From NCBI RefSeq assembly GCF_027887165.1, contig NC_077232.1, positions 15,339,255 to 15,403,254 of the forward strand: 64,000 nucleotides of DNA, read 5' to 3'. Position numbers and translations under genes: made by a program. Below, in pieces: positions 46,561 through 58,164 of this stretch. The notes under the pieces were generated by a model. That model made no database searches. It was not told where the DNA came from and saw nothing but the letters and a program-made list of their open reading frames with translations. How positions within the stretch are numbered: position 1 is the stretch's first letter; every line of letters starts with the position of its first letter. The DNA is from Monodelphis domestica. Lineage: Eukaryota > Chordata > Mammalia > Didelphimorphia > Didelphidae.

Positions 46561-46955
46561 CCTTATTAAGCCAGGTTTGGATTAAAAAACAAACAAACAT
46601 CTACTCTTATTTTTTGTTTTTATTTTGTATTTTAAACTCAGTGATCTCTGACTTTAGTGGGAATTGGTAGTTAATATCATCCATGTGAGTAAACTCATCA
46701 TAAACTGGGAAATAGCCATCTACATAGGCGGCATTAGTATGCACTAGCTCCAAAGAAATAGCACTTTATTATTGGAGTAAATTGTGTTTATTTATAGAGA
46801 TATGTAGGGGGTTTATGTGTGCATCTGTGTAGAATATCTCTTTAAAAAATGTGAATCTAGATATAATTTCTTTTAGTTATTTACCCTTTTTTTAACTTTG
46901 CTTTCATAAAAGCTGAAATCATTCACCATTCCCTTAAATTCTATTTCAGAGCTTG
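46561..46955. other. Spacer, no gene seen
   Basis: AT-rich; contains a short CAAA run near 46588. Nothing else recognised. Confidence 0.6.
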
Positions 46956-47760
46956 GGTAGTGGGAATTGTGCTCCTACAAAGGGAGTACAACCATTGCTA
47001 CCTTTTGTGCATTCTCAGAAATGCATTAATTATGATCAAGAAGGTTTAACCTTAGTTACCTCCACCTTTAGCGGTAGGTGTTAAGACCTACTGTATTGAG
47101 CTCAGAAATACACAAATGTTGTGGTTTTCTGATAGTAAGTTATGACTGAAAAAGTGAGACAGAATACTTAAACCAAAGCCAGTTATAGGGAGTATTCTCT
47201 TCCTGACGTCCACCTTCACCTCAGTACTACAAAGAAACTGCAGTGCATAGTGAGCAACCCAATGCATTGTCTCTAACATTTCACAGAAGGTCTCTGTGCT
47301 TAATGTATGTCTGGCCTTTCTTGGCTCTACGGATGGGGTCTGGTCTAGAGGAGTTTCATACTACTTCTATAAGGCTTTTCCTTCTAAATAATTGAACATA
47401 ACAATGAATGTAGATTTGTGAAAACACCAAGAAATAAACTGATTTATTCTAATTGTATGTGAGGACATTAATTGTTTTTCAACTTTCCATTCAAGCTTTT
47501 TTGGGTATTAACGTTTTTTGCTATTGAATACCAAAGGACTTCCATTTGTTTCTACTTTCCCTTTGCCCTAAAAGTATCAACATTGACTTTCAGTTTGACT
47601 GTGTTGCAAATACTTAGTTTGCTGTAATTTTTCTGTAAACATGATTGCCGTGTTCAGTTTTGCTGTAAACTGACTAACCATATGATGCACTGTTGATGTT
47701 TTCTGATGTGTACTTGATAAAAGTGATGAAATAAAGCTTAAAATATTTTTAAAAAGGAAG
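46956..47760 (+). other. Possible retrocopy of an mRNA 3' UTR
   Basis: A more balanced-composition stretch with no repeat signature, ending GATGAAATAAAGCTTAAAATATTTTTAAAAAGG. It has an AATAAA signal at 47729-47734 and an A-rich end about 20 bases on, the layout of a retroposed transcript. No coding part or parent gene was recognised, and target duplications were not found, so this is weak. Confidence 0.25.
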
Positions 47761-48559
47761 TCCCAATGAGCCAAACTTCCTCTTCTGAAAAGCCTCCTCT
47801 AACTCCATGTGTCTCTGATTCAATTTACATTTCATATATTTCCCTTGTGATCAACTACAGTTACTATTTCAAGATGGAAAGCATATTAATATCAAGGCTG
47901 GCATTATCTGGCAAAAAATTATGTAAAATTGAGTCAGTCTCAAATTGGTGATAGGTGAAATCATGGACATGGATGAAATCATTAAGGAAGAAAAGTGAAA
48001 GCAGGAATGGTGTTGGGAATAGATTTCAGCAACTCTGTTATACCCCCTCCCTTTTTGCATAGTGACCTTCCTTATCTTTTAGGAAAAAGGAAGGGATGTT
48101 AGTAAATAAAACATAAAAAGGGAGGTTTAAAAGTTAGGAGACTTTGAAGAGTGACTCAAGCCTGGTGAGTTATTGGTTTTTTTCTTATCTATGTAAATGA
48201 AAAAATAAATGAAATTATTCATTTCCCTTCTTTTTGGTATACTATTTCTGTTCTTTGGGGGTTTTTTGTTGATTATAGAGGACTCAAGTGCGTAACACAG
48301 TGCCTGGCACATAGAAGGCAAATTAATAGATTGATTTTTATCTTCTTTGCTCCAGTACCTCTTATATTTTGGCTACATCGCTTCTTGAATGAATGATTTT
48401 TTTTCATCTTTCTAATGATAGATGTCTAGGTAAGTATGCCATGAAGGACAAGCAGTTTGTAAAAAATTGTTGAAACATGTTTAGAATGGAATGAAAGTAT
48501 GCTTCATATTCCAGAATAATCCTTTTCCTCACAGTTTGGTCAGAAGAAGGGAATCTACA
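47761..48559. other. Spacer with SINE tail, no gene seen
   Basis: AT-rich. At 48290-48340 CACAGTGCCTGGCACATAGAAGG followed by TTAATAGATTGATT is the tail of an old tRNA-type SINE. No coding feature. Confidence 0.55.
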
Positions 48560-50160
48560 TGGAATGTAACAAGTTCAATATTGCCTCTCACTGTGTGTAG
48601 TAGGGCTAGGATTACACCAAGGCGTCTAGTCTAGTTCCACAAGTAGTCCTGGGGGGCTGCACCCCAACTTTCAGGAACCCTAAAATGGACCATGTCAGCA
48701 TTAATATTTTTTTACTTCTGCTATAGTGGATCCTTCCTTTATTGTCACTTTCGTATTGTCTGCCCTATCCCTTCCACTACACTTCCTGGATTTTGGTACC
48801 TTTGTACCCTTTAAAGAACCTCCATCAGGGCCCCTGAAGCTTGACTCACCAGATCATGGACGTGTGCTATAGTTTGAAGAGACCTACAAGAACAAGTGAA
48901 TGCAGTTCAGTTTGGAAGTTGACAAGTGTAGACATGTGTATGAGCATGGGCTGCCTCCCCCCTTCAGAGCATCAGAGAATCACCCTTTGCCTGAGAACTG
49001 AAGGATGAACCAGAACATAGACAACTTACCAGAGACACCGCAGTTTATTTTCTCTTTTGACAGGCTGCCCAAGGAGAGACAAAGGGGCCCAAGTTACAAA
49101 TGAAGCAGGTCAGAAATTCTGTGCTGGTCATCACTCAGATCCAGGCTTATGAGTATTGTCAAAAGGAAAGAACACAAAGCTACCAGAGGAGGTAAAATAA
49201 AGGTCTTCATTCAAAATAGAAAGATATATCTGGGAAGCTGCCCAGAATCTCAGGCCTGGGACTACCAGAGGACTACAGAATGCACTGTGCTTATGTAGAT
49301 TTCGGAGGAGGAGGAAGAGCTTTTGCCTTGCCACTCACTTGGGACCTGCACTAGCCTCAGTCTACACTGACTGGCAGAGGCCCAGATGCTCTGGCCAAAG
49401 AATGAGGTACTTGGGAGTAGCCTAGATACAAAAGGAGAAACCAAGAAAACACAAAGGGTACTTAAGACTTCATAATACCTGCTAATCCCATCTCAAGTAA
49501 TCAAGGGGTACTTAAGTGTTTGTAGTTCAGTCTGAGACAAGGGTCAGCATAATGGGAGCTGACAGTGGGCACTAAGGAAATAGGAATAGGACCCTCACAC
49601 CCTGACATCTTGCATTTCTCACTAGTTAGCACTAGTTAAATATCACTTGCCAATGATGAGACCTCAATGATGAGAATTATCCTGGAACTAAAGAATTGGG
49701 GGTTAGATTTATACCTCAAGTAATATATGAAATGAAGGACAACTAACTGGTTACATAGATGCTTGGGGAAGACATCATAGCCTCAAGTTAGGGGATTTGG
49801 GAGAGGCAGGCCTAAACACAGAAATAGAAACTAAGAAATGTTTCTTTAGATTTGACTACATTCACCACTCCTATTCAGGGTGCTCAGTGGGTGCTTGATG
49901 GTCTACTGTTCCATCTGGGATGCAGTACAGTGAGAGAGTTTCTTAAAGGAAGTTCCTGTGGGCCAAGGGTAAATTTGGATGGGGAGAGAAAAAACAGAAC
50001 CATCCTGGAGGTACCTTTGTTTAAACATAACTCCTGTTAATCAAGGAATTCCATCCATTCTTTTGATGGCATTGTTAATCAAACCAAGGGGTTCAGGTCA
50101 TAATAATTCACTGTAAATATTACCACTCGTGGGATGAACCTCTGTGCAGTCAATAAATTA
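48560..50160. other. GC-richer unclassified stretch 3' of OR
   Basis: Noticeably less AT-rich than its surroundings, with no continuous open frame longer than about 70 codons. The composition and several AATAAA motifs (such as 49195 and 50151) suggest old LTR-type DNA, but I could not pair ends or find a related copy in the window. Confidence 0.3.
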
Positions 50161-50328
50161 TCACTTCATTCATTTTCCCAAAAAAGGTTTAGGGAGCTAA
50201 TTTTTGGGGGTGGTAGAGTATTGGTGTTATTATTCACATTTTGAGGCTAACTACTATGTCATCTTGCACATATAACCATATAAAAGCATGTTCTTTAGTT
50301 TTTTGGTGCTTTCAAGGATGGATATTTC

Positions 50329-51261
50329 CTAGTTAGGGAAAAAAATCTTCCTGAGCATCTTGCCCATGGCAGCTATGACCTTCTTGTTCCTCAGGCTGTA
50401 GATGATAGGGTTTATCAATGGGGGCAATATTGCATAGACCATTGCAACAAAAAGGTTTTGAATAGGTGATGTGTCTGATGTATCCCCGAGAACTGCAATC
50501 ATTATAGAAATGAGAAATAAGATGAGGATCATCAACTGAGGGGAACAGGTCGAAATGGCCTTGTATCGACCTTCCACAGAAGGAATCTTGAGCACATTGG
50601 AAAAGATGCGCACATAGGATGCAATTAAAAAAGCAAAGGAAGATAACAAAAAACATAAACTTGCTATAATTAATACAAACTCTGTCTGATACACACCAGA
50701 GGCTGAGACTTTCAAGACATGAGGGATATCACAGAAAAATTGGTGGATCACATTGGAGCCGGAGAAGGGCAGGCGAAACATGTTCCCAGTGTGTACAGCA
50801 GAATAAATCAGCCCACTGAGCCATGAGCCAGCTGCTGCCCAAAGACAACGAGATGGCATCATGATGAGGCCATAGTGTAGAGGGTGGCAAATGGCCACAA
50901 AGCGGTCATAGGACATGGCCACTAACAAAGCAAACTCTGTTGCTGCAAAGAAGAGACAGAAGAAGACCTGAGCAGTACAGCCAAGGAGGGTGATGGTTTG
51001 ACTGCCAATCAAAGAATTTATGATGAACTTAGGAAGGGTGACTGAGATGTTGCAGATATCCAACAAGGATAAGTTGCTCAGAAAAAAATACATAGGAGAG
51101 TGAAGGTGTGGGTCAATAAGAATTGCAGCAATGGTGAGTAGATTACCCATCATGGTAGCCAGGTATATCAGCAGGAACAACACAGCATGTAAGACCTGCA
51201 GCTCCCATACTCTGGAAAACTCCATGAGGAGGAATTCAGTGATGACTGAGAAGTTGCCCAT
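50329..51261 (-). CDS. Olfactory receptor, family 14-like, intact (divergent paralog)
   Basis: A 310-residue odorant receptor, a class II seven-transmembrane G-protein-coupled receptor. Marks: N-glycosylation site at Asn3, Gly-Asn of TM1 at 39-40, HSPMYFFLSNLSLLD at 54-68, Cys95 and Cys177, MSYDRFVAIC at 116-125, SYVRIFSNVL at 215-224, KAISTCSPQL at 234-243 and PPLINPIIYSLRN at 280-292. The only upstream in-frame start is this Met, and it aligns with Met9 of the gene at 35838-36797. It shares the OR14-type N-terminus ([13 protein letters not shown]) but differs from the block B gene across TM3, TM5 and TM6, so it likely binds different odorants. The frame is open with no lesion. The 3' flank does not match blocks A or B. 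Confidence 0.96.
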   Translation of the reverse strand: MGNFSVITEFLLMEFSRVWELQVLHAVLFLLIYLATMMGNLLTIAAILIDPHLHSPMYFFLSNLSLLDICNISVTLPKFIINSLIGSQTITLLGCTAQVFFCLFFAATEFALLVAMSYDRFVAICHPLHYGLIMMPSRCLWAAAGSWLSGLIYSAVHTGNMFRLPFSGSNVIHQFFCDIPHVLKVSASGVYQTEFVLIIASLCFLLSSFAFLIASYVRIFSNVLKIPSVEGRYKAISTCSPQLMILILFLISIMIAVLGDTSDTSPIQNLFVAMVYAILPPLINPIIYSLRNKKVIAAMGKMLRKIFFPN

Positions 51262-51330
51262 CCCTGATTGGGTGCTGCAATTTAACTAGAATCAAACATC
51301 ACTATGAATAACAGAAATGTAGTGTTGAAA
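51262..51330 (-). promoter_or_regulatory. Candidate splice acceptor before the OR exon
   Basis: Minus strand TTAAATTGCAG with the AG at 51276-51275, 14 bases before the ATG; a second possible AG lies further up after a pyrimidine-rich stretch (TTCTGTTATTCATAG). Which one is used cannot be told from sequence. Confidence 0.45.
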
Positions 51331-51721
51331 TGGAAGAGAGAATTAAAATAATTGTTCAAATAGAAAATCCATCCAAATAAATCCAGCCCATTAAACCTGA
51401 ACTTTGAAGCAAATTCACACATATTTTAAAATTCACACAAATTCACACATATTTTAAACAGAGGTTAGAGGAGGAATAATATGGTTTAGATGCATTTAAT
51501 AGTTCTGGTAATGTTTGATATCTTTAGCTTTACAAAATGATCCTACTTTTTGTAGTGTACAAAGCTATAGACAGCAGCAAAGATTATACTTGGTGCACTT
51601 TACGAAGGTGAATACTGCCACTACAAACATGATAAAGAGAAGGACTTGTATTACCACCATGGGGAACATGAATTTTGTGAGTGTGTATATATGTTTTTTT
51701 GTGTGTGTATATACACCCAGA

Positions 51722-51723
<2 letters not shown>

Positions 51724-51780
<57 letters not shown>

Positions 51781-51915
51781 GAGGGACTGGTGGAGGGAGA
51801 GACAGAGAGAGACAGATAGAATGAGAAAGAGAGAGAGAGAGACAGTGAGAGAGAGAAGGACAGAGACAGAAAGAAACAGAGATAGAGAGAGATAGAGAGA
51901 GACAGAGACAGAGGC
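51724..51915. repeat. AT repeat plus purine tract
   Basis: A 54-base TA run (51724-51777) followed by about 135 bases of almost pure GA/GACA (51780-51915). It lies about 460 bases upstream of the OR start, in what would be its intron. Confidence 0.95.
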
Positions 51916-51919
51916 CCAA

Positions 51920-54900
51920 AAGGCAGAGGAAAATTATGCTTAGGATAAAAAATGCATAGGGTTTATGGAAGAAAGTAGTTAAAATTGATCAAGTATTATA
52001 TAAAAGTAAGAAATTTTTATTGATAATATTCTTTCAGACTTGATTGAGTTCCAAACTAGTTCGATTTTTTGCACAAAGTAATGAAGCTCATTCAGAGTAA
52101 AATCAGAATTTGAAACCAAATCTCTTGGTTGGAAATCTACAATATCCCTGTTACAGAAAAAAAATGAGAACTGCACATATCTAAGAAATTAATCAATTCT
52201 CTGTCCCCTATGCAAATATTCAGCATAGAATATCTATATATTTGGTTAAGGATGAAAGAAATAATAAGAGGTTAAAATAATCTCTGGCAAGATACTTCTT
52301 ATACATTTGTGTGTTTCCATTACTAACCCCATCTGTGCAGTCCAACAGTTTTGTACTGAACAGGTATTTTAAGAACACGGATTCTGAGTTAATGAATCAA
52401 CAATGGAGCAACGTTTGACTGCTAAAATGTGATGCATCATTTTTGCTAACACTGTCCACATTGGAGATTTTGTTTAATATAAGGGAAGAAAGGATATTTC
52501 CAATATGTTCCCCAAAATTTGAATGGCTAGCAGCAGCTATTTAACCTTCATTCTAAGGATATCATGCCTGAATAAGAAGTTCCCTTTTTGCCCACCCTCA
52601 GTGATATTTACTCTTTACATAAGGTGAATCAGCTTTCTCCCTATTTCTTTGGAGAGCATTTTCCCTTCCTTAGACTAGATCTAGCTTGAGGCTTATGTCT
52701 GACTTCCACCTCAGTCAAATATCAAATGACAGAACTAAGATTTATCAAGATATTAATTTAATAGTTAATTGTATCCCTCCCTATTTATTGAACCCTTAGG
52801 TTCACCTTTATATCCCTAATATGTGGACATCAGAGGCGATATCTATAAAATTATGGGTTTAAAGGATATTATCTGGACTTCCTCTACCAGAGCTAGCATT
52901 TATGATTCCAATGATTTCTGAATATTATTTCTTGCTATGTGAAAGGAGTCCATTTCTCCAGATCATCCACTGTTGAGATGAACTACTGGAAGACAATTTG
53001 ACAATGAAAAGGAACAAGGACTCGTGTTTTTATTTTTTACTTTTACAGGGAGCTTCTTGGAAAAGCAAACTATGTCTTCCAATACTGATAGGCTTCTTCT
53101 CTGGTGCTAATGGCCTAAATTTTCTCCATAGCATTGAGTGTTTAAGTGTCTCATTCAGAGTTATAGTTCGTTTCAAAGGAACAACTTGGACTTTGATTTC
53201 CATTATCCAGGGTAAGATTTTTATCCATTTTATTTGGCTATTTCCTTTAATATAATGTGTTTATATATGGTAGATAACAAAATTAATATAATTTAATATA
53301 ATAATCCTTTAAATCATTTTCCCCCTGCAACCTGTTAATAGAATTTGCTTTGGTTAGAAGGCCAAATAAAAAGGGATACAAAAGAAATAAAGATGGAGAT
53401 GGAGAGAGAGATAGAGATGGAAAGAAATATAGTTGTATAACTAGATATAAAAACAGAGACATAGAAAGAGATAGAAATAGAAATAGAGAATGAGATAAAG
53501 AAATATATTTATAGATATTTATAAAAAGATATCTAATACATGATAGATACTTCAGACAGAAAAATATATTTACTAATATAAGTATATATTCTATATAATA
53601 TAGTGAATATATATTTATATGTATTATAAAAATAGTGTTTATACATATTTATATGTGTGTATATGCATGGGCATATACACACACATACATAGATGGATAA
53701 CAGAAAGTTGAAAAACCAGTATCATCCATCCCCTTAACCATAATGATTCTTCTAGATCTCAGCTTCTTTACCAACTTTCCTCCTATACTTGAATTTTCCA
53801 AGTCTATATGAGAACTCATTCTCCCACCATCCCAAAACTACAACATTCAGACTTACAAATCCATCATTTTAATATGAGTGGCAAAATTCAATGTCCCTGA
53901 ATTCACTGACCTAATATAATCATACCTCCCTCTCTCTATATGGATTTGCATATATTCATCATGAACAGACATGCAAATACACATATATTTATGACATAGT
54001 TTTCATTGTTTTCCAGGATTCTTCCCCCTCCACCTTTAGCCAAAAGTTTGTATGAAGCCACAGACTTCAGATTCTCAGAGGAGTACACAATATGAATTTA
54101 GAGGGCTTCAAGTCATATAAGCAAAGCCTCTTAATTTTAATTTTCACTGCAAAAAGAGTAATATTTGCTTTAAATATTTCTGGCATATATAAATGCCCTT
54201 TTTATATCCTAAAGAAGCTATCAGTTATATAGCATTTACTTCAGACAACTCATTAGTGACTTCCACCTAAAAGATTTAGTGAAGGTACCCCATTTGTTCA
54301 CAAGTAACTGAGCAATATTTGAGACCTTGGCTGAAGACATTTTTCCTTGTATGAATATCCCTTTCAAATATGATCAGAAGAACAGAAGCTCAAAAATGGA
54401 AGGACTTAAAGGTCCTTTGACCAAGCCCCTTATTTACAGAGGAAGAATAGAGACAAGCACTCTCTGACTCTTGGTTTGATAGAGAATTTAAAAGCTAGGA
54501 TGAAATTCTTGTGTTTTGATAACAAAATCAGCTGAATTTGACCAAATAAAATGAGCTGAATTGAAATCAAATTGCACTCAATTAGTTTAAAATTGGAACA
54601 CTTCTTGGTTTCCACAACTTTAAATAAAAGACGAAAGAAAGAAAGACGCAGAAAGATGAAGTTAGAACTAAAACAGAGTTCTTACCTCCTCCAGTTGTCT
54701 TTGCAGTACTCCATAATAAAAATTATGTTGGAGTCATTCAAGATGCATTGAAAATTTACATTTTGCCCAATTCTTTTCATGTTCAATGACATTAATTTGC
54801 AGTTAAATGAAGGTAAAATTGAGATCTATCATCATTGAACAGAGCAATAATTGTGACCTATACATATGACACATGAGAATCACAAAATATTTTTATGTAT

Positions 54901-54990
54901 TATCTTCTTAGAGGATCCTCAAAACTATTATTCTCCTCATGTTACATGCATATTAAAGGAGGCTTAAAGAAGAAGAGAACCTTATATATA
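51920..54990. other. Spacer upstream of OR, no gene seen
   Basis: AT-rich, with a GATA/GAGA-rich zone at 53390-53480 and TATA-rich DNA at 53500-53690. No match to blocks A or B was seen and no gene. Confidence 0.6.
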
Positions 54991-55130
54991 GTCACTCAAC
55001 AAACATTTATTAAGTGTCTATTATATTCCAGACACTATTATAAACAATGGGCTTACAAAGAAAGTCAAAAGATAGTCCCTAACTTCAAGGACCTTACTCT
55101 ATAAAGGGACAACATATATGCATATAACTA
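54990..55130 (+). mobile_element. Old interspersed repeat (L2/SINE-tail type)
   Basis: CAACAAACATTTATTAAGTGTCTATTATATTCCAGACACTATTATAAACAATGGGCTTACAAAGAAAG, then a CCCTAACTTCAAGGACCTTACTCTATAA stretch: a widespread mammalian repeat end. A weaker relative is at 55855-55975. Confidence 0.55.
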
Positions 55131-55456
55131 TTTACAAATGCTAGATATAAGAAGATTTCAGAGATCATCTCAGTGAGAAGGAACAAACATTACCCAGCTA
55201 ACAAATGTTGGAAGGAGGACTTGGATTCATGTCATCCTTAATTTTAACTCATTGTATTTTCCACTCCAAGATGCCAAACTGCATCCCTAGAAAAAGAATG
55301 ACTTTAAAAGACATCATCCCCATGACTCATGCATTAAGCAACTGAGTAAACTGATTAGAGACCAATGAAAATAATAATAATAATACCTGAGTTATTTGTT
55401 CTGATGCTTATACTTTCCACAATTTGTTGTTATTCTGTTTTCTTCTTCCATAAAAT

Positions 55457-55479
55457 TATATATATATATATATATATAT
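55457..55479. repeat. AT dinucleotide repeat
   Basis: About 11 TA copies just beyond the promoter-like segment. Confidence 0.9.
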
Positions 55480-55559
55480 GTGACAAAGATTACACTTTTC
55501 CTGACTAAATTGAATTTTCACTGAAATCTCAAAGATAGAATACTAAAGTCTAAACTTAT

Positions 55560-55766
55560 TATCTTACTGCCATTTCAGAGGTATTTGATGATTCTTACAT
55601 GCTATCACCTGGTAAAATACATTGCCCAGTGTATTTTGTAGAAGGTTCTGTGAAGTCACCAGAGTATCCAAAGTAAACATCATCATGACTTTGGTTTCTA
55701 TGGATTTTCTGACCCTTCCCTTGAGAATAATTAAATAGAGCATAATTTCTTTTATAAATAACATGG
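55560..55766 (-). promoter_or_regulatory. Candidate OR promoter segment with TATA box, block C
   Basis: Minus strand TATAAAAG (55756-55749) in CCCATGTTATTTATAAAAG, identical core to block B, about 4.5 kb upstream of the OR at 50329-51261. The O/E-like position is degraded (GTCACCAGAGTA). This is the only part of the upstream region that I could align to the other blocks, which makes its retention of interest. Confidence 0.35.
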
Positions 55767-55854
55767 GGAAAATTATCCCTTTTGTCTCATTAAAATATCA
55801 GCCACCATAGCATAGGCTATTAGGAGTCTCTCAGTCCAGGGGAGTCTTAGACAA

Positions 55855-55975
55855 TAGTTAAACATTTATTAAGATTCAACATGAGCCAAGCATTGTGTTA
55901 AGGTTGGTGGATTCAAATACAAACACAATCCTTGCATCAATAAATTTACAATCCAATGGAGTAAAACATCAGACT
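55855..55975 (+). mobile_element. Old interspersed repeat (L2/SINE-tail type)
   Basis: TTAAACATTTATTAAGATTCAACATGAGCCAAGCATTGTGTTAAGG...TCAATAAATTTACAATCCAATGGAG; a degenerate relative of 54990-55130. Confidence 0.5.
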
Positions 55976-57517
55976 AAAAGAGGTTAAAAGCATATGGCAA
56001 TAGGGAAAGGAAGGTGGAGAGGAGAAAGTACTTGACATAAAAGCCCTGAAGAAGAAGTCCAAAAGTTGTGCAGTTAGAATGGAATGGAGAGAAGAATTTG
56101 TTGGGCTCCCTCCTTAAATAGAGTTTTGGGGACTTATAGCTCTGTCCTGCAATTGGAGGGTACATTTGGATAAGTAGAGAATGCTTATGGGGTATGAGTT
56201 ACCAGAATGATTCAATTTGGCAGCATAAGGAAATAACCCAATAAGAAATCAAGTGATACTAGATCATAACATAGAGCTCTGATGGTTAAAGTATATGAAG
56301 AGTAGAAAGAAAGAATGGAGCCAGACTGTAAAAGAAAAAAAGTAGCAAACAGATTTTCTAATATCTCATTCTAGATATTAAAGTGACCTACTTTAGTTTA
56401 GTTTGTTGGTTTTTTCATTTTTTTTTCTTGGTGGAGAACAAGTGTATTCTGTACTTAAAAAAAAATCCCTTCAGCTGCTGAATGTATATGATACCTAGTG
56501 AATGAATGACCAGAGATGAAAACTCATTTAACCTCCTGATATCTCAGAAAACAATTTTTTAAATCATATTTTCCCAATTGTATGAAAATACTTATTTTAG
56601 CTCCATTTTTTAAAACTTTGAGCACAGTTCTCACTGTTCTCCTCTCCTTCCTCTTCCCACTATGCAGCTAATGTAAAAAAAAAACCACCAAATGTCCAAT
56701 GATTCCATGTGTACTTGTGGACTTTGGGGCCATCTGCTCTCTCAGTTTGTCTTGGAAAAATAAACTAATGCAAAAGAAAGTAATTGTTTTTAGATTATGT
56801 CTAGCACCTATGGATTGTAAGGGAGAGGAAAGGTTAAAGAAAATACTTTTGGAAGAGGGCAAATCTCTCAACTCATCACTTCTGCTTGACCATTTCCTTC
56901 AGTAACATTGAAAAAAAATATTTAGGATATACCTGTACTTTGACTCTTTGAAATAAATGCTAAGAACCATTACCTTCTAGATGGAAAACAGTGGGAACCC
57001 ATGTTGGATTTGGAAGCCGATGTCAGGGTTTCAATTCCAATTTCCACTTTTAATGTAACTTGAAGCAAATTCCTTTCTCCTCTTTATAGCTCCATAATTA
57101 AAGGGTTGTGCAAAAGGTACACAAAAGTATCCATCCAATAATTAGTCTATGAGAATCTAGAAAATCAAAAGGCAACATTGAAGACAGAGTTATGGTTGAG
57201 CTTCACAGGTCTTCAGTCTTATCTTAGGCAGGTTTGGAACCTTCAGGAACTTGTCCTGGTGTAATCAGTTTTTCAGATGAGTGAAGCAGCTAGTAGATCA
57301 CTTAGTATATCAGATCTGGGTTTTAAGTGTATTATTTACAAAACTAAAATCAAAATAATTATGTTGTGGAATAATTATACACATAGTATCTTCAATTTAT
57401 ATACCATTTCAAAATTACTATTACTGCCTTACAATAATGTTTTCATGCACAGGGGAGATTATTCCCATTTGCAAATTAGATTAGAGAATTCTACCATTTA
57501 TCTATTTTACTCAGCTA
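55976..57517. other. Spacer, no gene seen
   Basis: AT-rich, several frames of 60-80 codons with no protein character on either strand and no repeat ends recognised. Confidence 0.6.
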
Positions 57518-57775
57518 ATGGCTAGTGGATAGTGTGGATCCTAGACTTAGGAAGAATTCTTTTCCTGGAATCAAGACTGTCCTCACACTTTCTAGCTGTG
57601 TAACTTTGGCAAGTAATTTAATCCTATTTGCCTCAGTTTTATCATTTGCAAAAAGAGCTGGAGAAGGAAATGACAAATTAATGTACAGTATCTTTGCCAA
57701 GAAAACTTCAAATAGTGTCACAAAGAGTTATACAAAACTGATAAATGATCAAACATCTGACTAGAGGCCACTGGA
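57518..57775 (+). mobile_element. MAR1-like marsupial SINE
   Basis: TCTAGCTGTGTAACTTTGGCAAGTAATTTAATCC, then CAAAAAGAGCTGGAGAAGGAAATGACAAA and TATCTTTGCCAAGAAAACTTCAAATAGTGTCACAAAGAG: the full signature of the family also seen at 21090-21335, at an unrelated site. Confidence 0.8.
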
Positions 57776-57798
57776 TCCAACATTAAATTATTAAATGC

Positions 57799-57860
57799 AG
57801 TCTCTCTCTCTCTCTATCTCTTTATCTGTCTCTCTCCTTACTGTCTTTCTGTCTCAGCAG
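57799..57860. repeat. TC-rich simple repeat
   Basis: CTCTCTCTCTCTCTATCTC followed by imperfect TCTG/TCTT units. Confidence 0.85.
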
Positions 57861-58099
57861 TTTTCATATCACGATAGTATCAATTTATACACAGACACAT
57901 AAATGTATGTCTATGTTAAATGCATATTGCTTTTGAGAAACATCTAGAAATTTGCACATTTGTGAAAAGAATATTTCTTAAAAGATAGGCATTTCATAAA
58001 TTATAAACATACATATATAATATCTACAAATATACATTTAGATATAAAAGCATTTAGTCCTAGGATGCTGTCTCCAAAATCAGAGACCTAGAAATCCTT

Positions 58100-58164
58100 A
58101 ACAGTGTGTAGTCCACAGTAAACATTTAATAAGTGCTTATTGATTGACTAATACTAAAAATCAA
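58100..58164 (+). mobile_element. SINE-tail-like fragment
   Basis: GTAGTCCACAGTAAACATTTAATAAGTGCTTATTGATTGACTAA, the 3' end typical of old marsupial SINEs; short and without its body. Confidence 0.45.

Noticed and set aside
51584-51919. 111-codon Ser/Leu/Tyr-rich minus-strand frame
   Set aside because: Translation of the TA and GA tracts.
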